Of a stretch of 64,000 nucleotides of DNA, positions 8,957 through 17,115 are shown in pieces. The stretch covers positions 62,001 to 126,000 of the forward strand of contig CBDFHG010000005.1 in the NCBI GenBank assembly GCA_965247385.1, given 5' to 3'. Every line of letters starts with the position of its first letter. Positions within the stretch are counted from its first letter, which is position 1. The notes under the pieces are model-generated. The model saw only the letters and a program-made list of their open reading frames with translations. It had not been told where the DNA came from and made no database searches. The DNA is from Thermohalobaculum sp965247385. GTDB taxonomy: Bacteria; Pseudomonadota; Alphaproteobacteria; Rhodobacterales; Rhodobacteraceae. The position numbers were made by a program, and so were the translations under genes.

Positions 8957-9940
8957 TCAATACGGGCGGGTATTGTCCTCACCCTCTTTCACCGCCATCA
9001 AATGCCGGGCAATAAACCGCCCCGCGCGATCAACCGTGCTGTTGGCCTCGACGATCATCCCGGCGAACAGCGGCCAGGCGTGGGGCATGTTTTTCCACAG
9101 CTCCAGCGCCACATCGCCGCCAGCCTCGCGCAGGCGGTCGGCCATGGCCACTGCGTCGTCGCGCAGGATTTCCGATTTCGAGGCGGTGACCAGCGCAGGT
9201 GGCGGGGCGTCAAAATCTCCGTAGACCGGCGAAGCCAGCGGGTCGGTGGACATCGCCCCCTGCAGGTAATGCTCCACGACCTCGCGAAATCGGCGCACCG
9301 GCAGCATCATGTCGCGCCGGGCATTTCGGCGCAGGCTGCCGCGGGTCATGGTCATGTCGGTCCAGGGCGAGAAGGCGACCACGCAGGCGGGTTGGGGCAA
9401 TTCCTGCTCCGCCAATTTCAGAAGCAGCGAGAAAACCAGCCCGCCGCCCGCGGAATCGCCCGCTAGCGCGATATGCCGGGCCTCGTGCCCCGATGCCAGC
9501 AGGTGCTTGTAGACGCAAAACGCGTCTTCCAGCGCCGCCGGAAAGGGGTGCTCGGGGGCCAGCCGATAATCGAACAGGACCGAGCGCACCCCGGCGGCGC
9601 CAGCCAGATATGCGGCAAGATGACGGTGGGTTCGGATCGACCCCGCCAGAAATGCCCCGCCATGAAGGTAGAGGATCACCCGGTGCCGGTCGGGCCGCCC
9701 CCGGCTGGCCCACAGCGCCTCGATCAATTCGCCCCCGCCTGCGGTCTGAATGCCGTCCTCGCCGTTTCGGCGGATCGTATCGGCAACGAAATTGGCATCC
9801 TCGGGCGGCTTGAAGACCCGTGCCGCGGCGCGCTCGAAACGGGCGCGCATGACCTGCGGCGTTTTCATCAGGCCCAGCGCGGTCTTGACCGCCAGCCGCA
9901 GGAACAGGCTCAGCAACCGGAGGCGGATGGATCGCCGCAT
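8957..9940 (-). CDS. Alpha/beta hydrolase, hormone-sensitive-lipase family esterase
   Basis: 327 aa. The HSL-family oxyanion motif HGGAF is preceded by VILYLHGG, the nucleophile elbow is GDSAGGG, the acid lies in SEILRDDAVAMADRL, and the histidine in MPHAWP, giving a full Ser-Asp-His triad. The N-terminal 25 residues are hydrophobic and basic (LRLLSLFLRLAVKTAL), perhaps an amphipathic cap helix or membrane anchor. The start codon overlaps the gshB stop by one base (TGATG), so it is probably translated from the gshB message. Likely hydrolyses short acyl esters; the natural substrate is unknown. Confidence 0.9.
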   Translation of the reverse strand: MRRSIRLRLLSLFLRLAVKTALGLMKTPQVMRARFERAAARVFKPPEDANFVADTIRRNGEDGIQTAGGGELIEALWASRGRPDRHRVILYLHGGAFLAGSIRTHRHLAAYLAGAAGVRSVLFDYRLAPEHPFPAALEDAFCVYKHLLASGHEARHIALAGDSAGGGLVFSLLLKLAEQELPQPACVVAFSPWTDMTMTRGSLRRNARRDMMLPVRRFREVVEHYLQGAMSTDPLASPVYGDFDAPPPALVTASKSEILRDDAVAMADRLREAGGDVALELWKNMPHAWPLFAGMIVEANSTVDRAGRFIARHLMAVKEGEDNTRPY

Positions 9941-10884
9941 CAGGTTGCCCGCCGCCCTTCGATTGCCTCCCAGATCACCGCGGCGACATTGGTGCCGTCG
10001 AAGCGCTCCAATTCCTGGATACCGGTGGGTGAGGTGACGTTGATCTCGGTCAGCCAGCCGCCAATGACGTCGATCCCGGTGAAAATCAGCCCTTTCTCGC
10101 GCAGGATCGGTTTGAGCCGGTCGCAGATCTCGCGGTCGCGGTCATCCAGGTCGATCTTTTCGGGCCGGCCGCCCACATGCATGTTCGAGCGGGTCTCGCC
10201 GGGTAGCGGCACCCGGTTGATCGCGCCGACCGGTTCGCCGTCGATCAGGATTATCCGCTTGTCGCCTTTCTCCACATCGGCCAGGAACTTCTGTGCGATC
10301 AGCGGCTCGCGGGTGATGCCGGAGAACAGCTCGTGCAGCGCGCTCAGATTGGTGTCTGAACGACCCAGCCGGAAGACCCCGGCACCACCATTGCCGTAGA
10401 GCGGCTTGAGAATGATGTCGCCGTGCTGCTCCTTGAAGGCACGCAGCGGCGCGAGGCTGCGGGCGATCAGGGTTGGCGGAGTCAGGTCGAGGAAATCCAG
10501 CACCAGCAGCTTTTCCGGGCAGTTGCGCACCCAGAACGGGTCGTTCACCACCAGCGTCTTGGGGTGGATCATCTCCAGCAGGTGAGTGTTGGTGACATAG
10601 CTCATGTCGAAGGGCGGATCCTGGCGCAGCAGCACCACGTCCAACTGGCTCAGATTCCGGGTCTCGCGCGGGCCCAGGGTAAAGTGGTTGTCCTGCGCGT
10701 TGCGAACCTCCAGCGGCCAGCCCGTGGCCATCACCCTGCCGCTGTCCCAGACCAGGTCGGGCACATTGTAATAGAACAGCTCATGCCCCCGACCCTGCGC
10801 CTCCAGCGCAATGCGGAAGGTTGAATCGGCGGCGATGTCGACGGCCTCAATCGGGTCCATCTGGATGGCGACGGAAAGCGGCAT
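9940..10884 (-). CDS. gshB: Glutathione synthetase
   Basis: 314 aa, the usual length. Joins gamma-glutamylcysteine and glycine with ATP in the cytosol. The N-terminal QMDPIEAVDIAADSTF and RQDPPFDMSYV are signature GshB segments. The ATP-grasp region shows ILKPLYGNGGAGVF, the central QKFL segment and the C-terminal metal-binding TEINVTSPTG. The start at 10884 is preceded by GAGAGGG. It lies downstream of the BON lipoprotein gene on the same strand and overlaps the following esterase gene by one base. Confidence 0.97.
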   Translation of the reverse strand: MPLSVAIQMDPIEAVDIAADSTFRIALEAQGRGHELFYYNVPDLVWDSGRVMATGWPLEVRNAQDNHFTLGPRETRNLSQLDVVLLRQDPPFDMSYVTNTHLLEMIHPKTLVVNDPFWVRNCPEKLLVLDFLDLTPPTLIARSLAPLRAFKEQHGDIILKPLYGNGGAGVFRLGRSDTNLSALHELFSGITREPLIAQKFLADVEKGDKRIILIDGEPVGAINRVPLPGETRSNMHVGGRPEKIDLDDRDREICDRLKPILREKGLIFTGIDVIGGWLTEINVTSPTGIQELERFDGTNVAAVIWEAIEGRRAT

Positions 10885-10957
10885 TTACCCTCTCGCGGTG
10901 GTCATGTCAGGCAAGCCGCGCCCACCGCCGGGGGCGGGTGCGGCGATGGTTTCCGGC

Positions 10958-11587
10958 TCAGCCGGTGGCGGCGCCAGTGTCGCCAACCGCGCGCACCCGG
11001 CGCGGGTCGTCGATGGTCAATACATGGCTTACCACACGCTCGACACCGCTCACCCCCTGCGCCCGGCGGATCACCTGATCAAGCTCGTCCTTCGATTTGG
11101 CCAGCCCGGTGAGATGCACCACGCGGTTGACCGTTACGACATTGTAGTTCACCGAGTTCACCTTGGCATCGGTCAACAGCGCGAGACGCAGGGAATTCGA
11201 GATCCGCACATCCACCAGGAAGGCCCTGATGCCGCTGTCTTCGGCCACTGTCAGCTCGTCCTCGACGGCGGTGACGCCCTGGGTTTCCCAGGCGATGCGC
11301 GATGCGGCGATCTTGTGTTCGCGCTTCGGAACCGAACCGGTCAGCAGCACGCGGCCTTCGACCACATCGACCGAGACATCACGAAACAGCTCGCCGGAAT
11401 GGTTCAGCAGCCCGTTCACCAGGGTTATCTTGACCTCAGTGTCCCTGAGCGCGTCCATGGTGGTGCGCTCCTGAACCACAGAACGGGCGACGACGGCAGT
11501 GGTTCCGATCACCGCGCCAGTAGGTGTGCAAGCGGCGAGTGCAGGCCCGAGAAGGCTTGCAGCCACCAAGATGGCCTTGATTTTCAT
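10958..11587 (-). CDS. BON-domain lipoprotein (OsmY/DolP-like)
   Basis: 209 aa from the ATG at 11587, which has GGCGGAG upstream; a TTG six codons earlier is less likely. It has a lipoprotein signal (KAILVAASLLGPALAAC, lipobox LAAC) followed by two BON domains: one around VDVVEGRVLLTGSVPKREHK, the second around YNVVTVNRVVHLTGLAKSKD ending in VERVVSHV. Predicted outer-membrane-facing lipoprotein that binds phospholipid or stabilises the envelope, as OsmY and DolP do. It sits between the 3' remnant of yraN and gshB, the arrangement I would expect in this order. Confidence 0.88.
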   Translation of the reverse strand: MKIKAILVAASLLGPALAACTPTGAVIGTTAVVARSVVQERTTMDALRDTEVKITLVNGLLNHSGELFRDVSVDVVEGRVLLTGSVPKREHKIAASRIAWETQGVTAVEDELTVAEDSGIRAFLVDVRISNSLRLALLTDAKVNSVNYNVVTVNRVVHLTGLAKSKDELDQVIRRAQGVSGVERVVSHVLTIDDPRRVRAVGDTGAATG

Positions 11588-11601
11588 TTGTTTGCTCCGC
11601 C

Positions 11602-11690
11602 TCAATGCTCGTCGAAACTGCGGGCGTTTTCGATGATCTCCAGGCGGCCATCGGCACCGGCAAGCGCGGCATCAAAGCGGCAACCACGGA
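11602..11690 (-). pseudogene. yraN: yraN (UPF0102) 3' remnant
   Basis: In the minus frame ending TGA at 11604-11602, the last codons read RFDAALAGADGRLEIIENAR followed by SFDEH. This is the characteristic C-terminus of the UPF0102/YraN endonuclease-like family. Similarity stops near 11690, where accessory DNA begins. The matching N-terminal scrap is at 19748-19771, next to rsmI. The gene has lost its middle. Confidence 0.75.
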
Positions 11691-11856
11691 TCGTGCCCGT
11701 CTCGTTACTGTGAGTCATCATATAGTGAGTTGCCGCCAATCCCAAGCGTTGCCATTGCCTTTCTGTAATGGATTCAGCCAATTCGGCCCGATTTTTGCGG
11801 CATTAGGTAGCAAAAGCACCAAAATTCCGACCGATTTTTCGCCGTCCACGGGCTAA

Positions 11857-13328
11857 CAGCCCGTTGAAAAAGTCGCCATTGACCGGGTTTCACCCCACGA
11901 CGAAACATAACGCGGCGTCGGCGGTTTCGCCATCCTCCGAGACGATGAGGACGATCCGAGCGGCCAGAACGGCTCCAGAGGGCGCAACAAGCACGAAAAC
12001 ACCGCCATATCCGCCCGCCACAGCCTGGCGCGGGGTGCCGGCACCGATGAGTTGGCGCATCAGCAACGAGAGGTTGTGGCCGGCGACGTGAAGCAGGTAT
12101 CGCTTGTGCACGTTCTCGCGCCCGCGCAGCCAGGTTCGGCGCATGCCGCCGCGATCGAGGCTGTGGGCAAAGCAGCGCTCGACGATCTCGGCGCGCAGCT
12201 TGAAGGCATCGCGGGCGACCCCGGACTTGAGCCGCACGCGGTTGTTGGTGACCGCCCGGCGCGCCGCCTGGTCATCGCGCCAGCGCGAAAAGCCCTTCTG
12301 CCTGGGCTCGGCGATCCGGGTCTTCCAGGGACTGTCGTCCAGGGCCTTCAAGACCGCCCGTGAGAAATAGCCCTTGTCGGTGACGCATTCGGCCGGGCTC
12401 TCTGGCGTCGGTGCCGCAGCCACCGCCTCGAGGTTTGCCTCGGCCGCCGCCAGGGTCTTGAAAAGCGTCGTGGTGTCGCCCTCATCGGCTGGGTGCAACT
12501 CGGCCGCCACCACCGCGCCGGTGTCCGGATCCACCGCGTGCTCGGGCTTGTAGGCCAGATGGGTCGTGCCGTCCTTCATCCTGGCGACCCTGGCCTCGGG
12601 GTCGCTCCTGCAAACCCAATCCTGGTTCGAGAGCTTCTTGCCCTTGCGCTTGCGGTCCAGACGCGCCAGGTCCTCGGCCGTGGGCGTCTCGATGCCGCTC
12701 TCCCGGGCCAGATGCTCCAGCATCTCCCGGTAGCCCTCACCCGTGTCGCGCCGCACGATGTTGCGCAGCGCCGCGTTGGCCTCCATGGTCGAGGCATCCA
12801 CCCCGATGCGGTCGCCCTTCACCAGACCCGCCTCGGCGATCAGCGCCAGAACCCAATCGAAGACCACCGCGTGCACCTCGTGGGGCAGACGCGTGCGGGT
12901 CTTCGACAGCCAGGAATGGTCCGGCACACGATCCCGGCTCTCCAGCCGCAGAAACTCCCGCAGCGACAGCGAATCCGAGCAGCGCCATTCCAGCCCGCGC
13001 TCAGAGTCGATGCCCTCGAAGTAGCCCACCAGATGCATGCGGAAATAGCGCCCCGGCGGCACCGAAGGCGCTCCCATCCTGGCCGCGTAACAGCACCGGC
13101 AGGCCGCTTCGGCGAAGCCGTCGAAGTCGCCCTCGATCAGGACCGACTGAAGACGGTCGTAAAACACATGACCCGGCGAGCGCGGCATCTCCGCCCAGCC
13201 CACCATCAAATCACCCTGACGATCCTTCTGCAGTCCCATCGACATCGGCGAACCCCCCCGGTCAAATCAGAATATCATAGAATCAGACCAGGCCGCTCGT
13301 GGCCAGTGCCGACTTCGTCAACGGGCTG
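11857..13328 (-). mobile_element. IS5/IS1182-superfamily insertion sequence with CTAA target duplication
   Basis: Terminal inverted repeats match at 23 of the outer 28 bases: the left end begins CAGCCCGTTGAAAAAGTCG, and the right end read inward begins CAGCCCGTTGACGAAGTCG. The element is flanked by CTAA at 11853-11856 and 13329-13332, a clean 4-bp target duplication. It is 1472 bp long and carries one intact transposase gene, so it looks recent and potentially active. It lies just upstream of a small 42-codon gene. Confidence 0.88.
11890..13245 (-). CDS. DDE transposase (IS5/IS1182 superfamily)
   Basis: 451 aa. Catalytic D in IGVDASTMEANAA, second D in CVTDKGYFS, and E in RAEIVERCFAHSLDRGG, giving a complete DDE set. 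The N-terminal DNA-binding region includes FRMHLVGYFEGIDSERGLEW and RVPDHSWLSKTRTRL. Full length with no internal stop. It is the only gene of the IS at 11857-13328. The exact IS family name is from memory of related sequences and would need a database check. Confidence 0.88.
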   Translation of the reverse strand: MSMGLQKDRQGDLMVGWAEMPRSPGHVFYDRLQSVLIEGDFDGFAEAACRCCYAARMGAPSVPPGRYFRMHLVGYFEGIDSERGLEWRCSDSLSLREFLRLESRDRVPDHSWLSKTRTRLPHEVHAVVFDWVLALIAEAGLVKGDRIGVDASTMEANAALRNIVRRDTGEGYREMLEHLARESGIETPTAEDLARLDRKRKGKKLSNQDWVCRSDPEARVARMKDGTTHLAYKPEHAVDPDTGAVVAAELHPADEGDTTTLFKTLAAAEANLEAVAAAPTPESPAECVTDKGYFSRAVLKALDDSPWKTRIAEPRQKGFSRWRDDQAARRAVTNNRVRLKSGVARDAFKLRAEIVERCFAHSLDRGGMRRTWLRGRENVHKRYLLHVAGHNLSLLMRQLIGAGTPRQAVAGGYGGVFVLVAPSGAVLAARIVLIVSEDGETADAALCFVVG

Positions 13329-13341
13329 CTAAAATGCCCGC

Positions 13342-13470
13342 ATGGAAGACAACACGATCATCAATGGGCTGCTCAAGATTCGGACTGAAACAGCCCAGCA
13401 GGTCGGATACGCCCGTAAGCGCCTGGCAGAGCTCCTATCTCACGACTTGGAAGCCATCGAAACGTGCTAA
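13342..13470 (+). CDS. 42-aa hypothetical protein, likely coiled coil
   Basis: MEDNTIINGLLKIRTETAQQ continues as a helical, charged 42-residue chain ending in ETC and TAA. The IS at 11857-13328 inserted 13 bp before this ATG, so its native promoter has been displaced. It directly precedes and slightly overlaps the HTH-like gene at 13464/13476. Two-gene units of a short coiled-coil ORF followed by a winged-helix-like ORF occur in accessory regions of alphaproteobacteria (recollection, not checked). Function unknown. Confidence 0.45.
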   Translation: MEDNTIINGLLKIRTETAQQVGYARKRLAELLSHDLEAIETC

Positions 13471-13475
13471 CCGTC

Positions 13476-13812
13476 ATGGGGCACTATGAGCGGCCACCAA
13501 CGCCGCTGGCCTATGCCGGACAGTTCAGCCGGGGCGTGCGGCGCATGTTCATCATGGAGTTGTTGGGCAAGCGCGGGCCGCTTACGTCCGGCGATATCGC
13601 GAAAGAGTTTCTAACCCGCAAGGGCCTCAATCCGGATGACAAGACGCTGTTCCGTCGCCAGCAAGAGGGTATCCACCACGCTCAATCAGATGAAGCAGCG
13701 GGGGGTTGTGATACACGAGGGGCGAACTAAGGATGGGAAGGTGCGGCGACGAGGAGTCAAGCCGCTGAAGAAAGGGTTGACCGGGCTTAATCGCCCGGTC
13801 AGTTCTTGTTAG
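13476..13812 (+). pseudogene. Winged-helix-like accessory protein, frameshifted
   Basis: The first frame reads MGHYERPPTPLAYAGQFSRG, then RRMFIMELLGKRGPLTSGDI, a helix-turn-helix-like start. After LFRR near 13662 it runs into unrelated sequence. One frame over, the expected continuation appears: KRVSTTLNQMKQRGVVIHEG then RTKDGKVRRR, ending at the TAG at 13810-13812. A single indel near 13662 therefore separates two halves of one DNA-binding-type protein of about 110 aa. An upstream GTG at 13464 is an alternative start. Pseudogene or sequencing error. Confidence 0.6.
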
Positions 13813-13820
13813 TATACTGC

Positions 13821-13991
13821 TTACTGTTCGTAAACGGGCGCGCTGCCAGACCTTTTCACCAGGTTGATGGCGTGAAGGCAATCCACCTTGTTGTGGTAGC
13901 TCTCGCCTGAGTCCGCGATGATGCGGTTGTTGGCAGCAATCAGACGCCAGCGCCACTGGTGCGCGGCGTCTTTGTAGATCAGGTATCGCAT
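13821..13991 (-). CDS. DUF1508 (YegP-type) small protein
   Basis: 56 aa. MRYLIYKDAAHQWRWRLIAA then NNRIIADSGESYHNKVDCLH shows the DUF1508 pattern (Y-K-D, W-R-W-R-L, N-G/N-x-I-I-A-D-S-G-E-x-Y). The start at 13991 is preceded by AGAAGGAATACC. E. coli YegP is a tandem repeat of this domain; here there is one copy. The stop is TAA at 13823-13821. It is one of the intact small genes in the island and overlaps the divergent frame at 13990. Biological role unknown. Confidence 0.8.
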   Translation of the reverse strand: MRYLIYKDAAHQWRWRLIAANNRIIADSGESYHNKVDCLHAINLVKRSGSAPVYEQ

Positions 13992-14222
13992 GATCGGTAT
14001 TCCTTCTTCTAGAGACCGTATCTACTTGTTCAGCTACGGTTTCCGGGGCACCAGATGGTCTCTGGAAATCCCGGCAGAGAGCGCGCCGAGGCTCAATTCC
14101 GGCTTCGGAGTATGGCCCGCGCTGATTTTGACGGCGAGGTCAAGCTCAAAGTCGGGGTGCCGTCAGGCCCAATCTCCCGACTGGCGGAATGGTGGCGCCT
14201 GCGGCGTTTTTCTCGCCTCTGA
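13990..14222 (+). pseudogene. Small accessory protein, frameshifted
   Basis: The frame starting at 13990 gives DRIYLFSYGFRGTRWSLEIP then AESAP. One base later a second frame continues AEAQFRLRSMARADFDGEVK followed by LKVGVPSGPISRLAEWWRLR and ends at the TGA at 14220-14222. The joined product (YLFSY-x-W-x-EIPAESA-AEA-x-R-L) looks like a small protein of about 75 aa broken by a 1-base deletion near 14096. No function is known to me. It overlaps the divergent DUF1508 start, which is unusual and suggests its true start may lie slightly downstream. Confidence 0.5.
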
Positions 14223-14225
14223 AAG

Positions 14226-14262
14226 CATTATGGTGCCTCTTGAAAAAACACCATAATGGTGC
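14226..14262. promoter_or_regulatory. Candidate MqsA operator upstream of mqsRA
   Basis: CATTATGGTG at 14226-14235 and CACCATAATG at 14249-14258 are perfect inverted arms. In addition CAT[T/A]ATGGTGC occurs as a direct repeat at 14226-14236 and 14252-14262. The region lies 14 bp before the mqsR start, where MqsA binds in E. coli, although the E. coli palindrome itself is different. Assignment as operator is inference. Confidence 0.45.
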
Positions 14263-14275
14263 TATGTGAGGTATT

Positions 14276-14593
14276 GTGACTGAAAACCGCAAGCCGACCT
14301 GTGACCTGGATGCTATCAAATCGACCTTCAGCACAGCAAAAGGCCTTAATGCGACGGGCTCTGCCATCCGTTCGGCTGCCGCGCTCGGTTTGGGAAGTGC
14401 TGAAATCGTTGAGGTCATCCAGTCAATTGAGCGGCGCGATTTTCAGAAATCGATGACGTCCTATGCTGATCATCGTGTCTGGCAAGATGTCTACTATGTG
14501 CCTTCGGAAGTGGGCGAACTTTATGTGAAATTCACGACCGATGTCGTGAGTGAGTTCTTATTGTTGTCGTTCAAGGAGAAAGACGATGGCTGA
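14276..14593 (+). CDS. mqsR: MqsR-type toxin, mRNA interferase
   Basis: 105 aa, RelE-like fold ribonuclease that in E. coli cuts mRNA at GC[A/U]. The core FQKSMTSYADHRVWQDVY corresponds to the most conserved MqsR stretch (F-x-K-S-M-T-x-Y-x-D-H-x-x-W-Q-D-V-Y), followed by a strand region and a final LLLSFKEK. The start is GTG at 14276 with TGAGG upstream. The last eight bases overlap mqsA. The toxin-first order is the same as in E. coli and unusual among TA systems. The gene appears intact. It lies inside the accessory island and is A+T-richer than the housekeeping genes. Confidence 0.9.
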   Translation: MTENRKPTCDLDAIKSTFSTAKGLNATGSAIRSAAALGLGSAEIVEVIQSIERRDFQKSMTSYADHRVWQDVYYVPSEVGELYVKFTTDVVSEFLLLSFKEKDDG

Positions 14594-15002
14594 TCCAATT
14601 TGCCCGGAAACCGGGGCTCCGATGGTTCGGGATACGCGGTTCATGACGATTACCTATAAGGGGAAGTCGACCACGTTCGACATGCCCGGTTGGTATTGTG
14701 ATGCAAGCGACGAGAGCATCCACGACGGTGCGGATATGAAAGTCTCCGACAGAGCTCTCACGGAATTGAAGGCCAAGGTTGAAGGCCGACTGGCACCCAA
14801 GGCTGTCAAACGCATTCGCAAACGGCTGAAGCTGACTCAGAAAGATGCAGGACGCTTGATCGGCGGCGGACCGAATGCATTTCAAAAATATGAGAGCGGC
14901 GACATCCTGGTCAGCCATGCGATCACGAGCGCCCTGTTATTGCTCGACCGAGATCCTACTGGTCTAGAAGTGCTTCAAGAGAAAAACAAGGGAATTATAT
15001 AG
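14586..15002 (+). CDS. mqsA: MqsA-type antitoxin
   Basis: 138 aa. The C-terminal HTH_XRE-type DNA-binding domain is clear: RKRLKLTQKDAGRLIGGGPN then AFQKYESGD, matching MqsA (L-T-Q-K-x-A-x-x-x-x-G-G-G-x-N-A-F). The N-terminal toxin-binding half has only CPETG and YCDAS, so the two C-x2-C zinc pairs of E. coli MqsA are reduced to single cysteines; zinc binding is doubtful. The start at 14586 has AAGGAGAAAG upstream and lies within the mqsR 3' end. It should repress its own operon and neutralise MqsR. Confidence 0.9.
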   Translation: MADPICPETGAPMVRDTRFMTITYKGKSTTFDMPGWYCDASDESIHDGADMKVSDRALTELKAKVEGRLAPKAVKRIRKRLKLTQKDAGRLIGGGPNAFQKYESGDILVSHAITSALLLLDRDPTGLEVLQEKNKGII

Positions 15003-15013
15003 CCAGGATTCCC

Positions 15014-16856
15014 GAACTAAATCCCTGACGCGCCTCGGCAGGGGCGGCGATGGGTGCCGTTGTGGGGTTTTTGCCCCGCGCCCGGGCACCACTCCCGCGG
15101 ATTTCGCGCTCGAGGAGATATTCTCAAGGTGGCCACGCGTTTTGCGGGTCCCGCGCCTGTCCGTTGGCCAAGCGAAGCCCTGGCCGGGAGCCGGCATCGC
15201 ACTTCAGCAAGGATATCGTGGCAGGCTGGAGCCGTCAGGTCGGGCCGCGCGCCAGGGCCAGGATCTTCCGCCTGGCGCTCAGCACCAGATCGAGCCCCGC
15301 TTCGCTCCCCAAACGGATGATCAGCCGCCGCGCATGACGGATCACCCGGCCAGGCAGGGCGATCAGAGCCAGGCGCAAGGCCTTCATCCGCCGTGCCACC
15401 CAGGCCGGTCCCAGAACCAGTTGCTTCATCACCGCGTTCAAATTATGCGCCAGCACCATGATCGCCCACCAGGCCGCATTGGCTCCGAACAGACCCGAGG
15501 GCAGGGTGCCGCCAGCCAGGTCGTGCTTCATCACCGCGTGGACTTCCTCGCTCTTGCCACAGCGCTCCCGGGACCACCAGATCACCTCATCGCCCGGCAG
15601 ATCACGGTTGGTGACCAGGGCGAACAGCTTGCTGCGCCCCTTCGAGGCAAACTCCGCGGTCGGGAACGGCAACTGATCCCCATCGCCAAGCTCCAACTGT
15701 TCCAGCGGCTCCCGGATCGCCAGGAAGCGGTAATCCGCCCGCGTCTTGCTCTCGCCCACCCAACTCGGTACATGGCAGACCTCCGCCCACTCCTGGCCGG
15801 TCTCGTGGCGTTGCCCGTCAAAAACACGATCCAGCGGCCGCCACTCGGCCTCCGGCACGGCCAGGGCAGCACGCCGGAATTCCGCCGTCACGTTGGCGCC
15901 GACGGCGAACTCGATCACCCCGAAAACCTTGTCCCGGCCCTCGCCACAATAGAGCAGTAGATCCTTCTGATAACCCGCCGTGTCCGAGCGCAGATAGACC
16001 TTGTCCACGCCCCCAGGCAGCGCCGCCAGCGAGGCCTGCAACACCTGCAACTGCCGATAGCCAGCCGGCACATTGCCGTCGCGGAACTCGGAATGCACGA
16101 TCACCTGCTGTTCCGCCCACCAGGTGTTCAACGGCTGATAGGCCTTGAACTTCTTGTAGCAGTATTCCGCCTGGCGCTTGTGGCTCTGCACCAGCGTCGC
16201 GTCCATGTCCAGCGTCGCCGAGCCCTGCCTGCGATGGTGCTGCAGAAATGACACCAGCGCCTGATTGACACGCCGCAGACCAAGCAGACCCGCCGACGGG
16301 CGCGGGATGAAGGCACGCCCGGCCTCCCGCAGATCTTCCTGGCCTGCGTCGTGGAAGCGTTCCAACCAGCCCGACAGAGCCGACGGCGAAGGCACGCTGC
16401 GCCCGCGACCGCGCCGAAACCGGCTCTTCAGTTGCCGCCGTTCCCGGCGCACCAACAGCCGCCGCTCAACCGCATCCATGGTCGCGGCAAAGCCGGCGTC
16501 CGCCTCCAGGCGTTCCAGATCCTCGACCCGATCACCCCCGCACAGATTGAGTGCGATCACCGTGATGATCATCTGCACATCCAGCCAGCCCTGCCGCCCC
16601 GCCACCCGCACCTCGCGCCGCACCGCAGCCGCCAGTCCCGATGCCTCAATCAAATCAAGGTAAACACCAATCCCGGCAAAACCCGTCAGATCGCTGCTGC
16701 CCGGTTCGCTTTCGTACTCGAAAGGAAGAACGCCCTGTGCCATGTTATTTTCACCCCGTTGGTGATGGAGTTAATCGCAAAAACCATCATAAATCCCTTT
16801 AGATTCAAAGACAACGGGGAATTTCAACTTTTTTGATCCAGAATCAGGGATAGTTG
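15014..16856 (-). mobile_element. IS1380-family insertion sequence (ends tentative)
   Basis: An intact IS1380-type transposase gene is bracketed by short similar ends: AACTAAATCCCTGA reading inward from about 15015, and AACTATCCCTGA reading inward (minus strand) from about 16855. The implied size, 1.84 kb, suits the family. About 230 bp of untranslated DNA follows the gene at its left side. No target duplication was confirmed, so the limits are approximate. Confidence 0.55.
15235..16743 (-). CDS. IS1380-family transposase
   Basis: 502 aa, full length for the family. The N-terminal region has LTGFAGIGVYLDLIEASGLA and DRVEDLERLEAD, the central region LDMDATLVQSHKRQAEYCYK carries the first catalytic D, YLRSDTAGYQKDLL the second, and the C-terminal KSEEVHAVMKHDLAGG the E. 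No internal stop. Start at 16743. It is next to mqsA in the island and probably functional. Confidence 0.9.
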   Translation of the reverse strand: MAQGVLPFEYESEPGSSDLTGFAGIGVYLDLIEASGLAAAVRREVRVAGRQGWLDVQMIITVIALNLCGGDRVEDLERLEADAGFAATMDAVERRLLVRRERRQLKSRFRRGRGRSVPSPSALSGWLERFHDAGQEDLREAGRAFIPRPSAGLLGLRRVNQALVSFLQHHRRQGSATLDMDATLVQSHKRQAEYCYKKFKAYQPLNTWWAEQQVIVHSEFRDGNVPAGYRQLQVLQASLAALPGGVDKVYLRSDTAGYQKDLLLYCGEGRDKVFGVIEFAVGANVTAEFRRAALAVPEAEWRPLDRVFDGQRHETGQEWAEVCHVPSWVGESKTRADYRFLAIREPLEQLELGDGDQLPFPTAEFASKGRSKLFALVTNRDLPGDEVIWWSRERCGKSEEVHAVMKHDLAGGTLPSGLFGANAAWWAIMVLAHNLNAVMKQLVLGPAWVARRMKALRLALIALPGRVIRHARRLIIRLGSEAGLDLVLSARRKILALARGPT

Positions 16857-16993
16857 AGTGACCATTCAGCGTTCCCGACCGTTATATAGCCCGTCTCGAC
16901 CCCTGCAACTTAGAATTTCTATCCCTGAACCATTATCCGGGATCAGCGCCGGGGCAAAACGCAGGAGGACTGGCACTGTGGTCACTCAACTAT
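16850..16993. repeat. 15-bp inverted repeat flanking 114 bp
   Basis: ATAGTTGAGTGACCA at 16850-16864 is the exact reverse complement of TGGTCACTCAACTAT at 16979-16993. The left arm overlaps the presumed right end of the IS1380 element. The enclosed 114 bp have no gene. It may be a MITE-like relic or a hairpin in the 5' region of the disrupted ORF beyond. Confidence 0.6.
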
Positions 16994-17115
16994 ATAAGTC
17001 CCAAAAACAAGGCGACGCACACCGCCTAACAGGAATCCCACTCGTGTCAGAAATTCTCCGAAAAATGATGGAAGACGAGGAACGGCTGCGAAAGCTAACT
17101 AGTTTCCATCCATAA
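16858..17115 (+). pseudogene. Hypothetical ORF interrupted by an IS
   Basis: An 85-codon frame whose plausible coding part begins at a GTG near 16978 (VVTQLYKSQKQGDAHRLTGI, then PLVSEILRKMMEDEERLRKL). The IS at 17099-18790 sits inside it. Removing the IS and one CTAA copy restores a longer frame, LRKL-MGQFPVKASMT, that ends at a TGA near 18828. The IS therefore cut a small gene of unknown function. Not recognised as any family. Confidence 0.45.
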
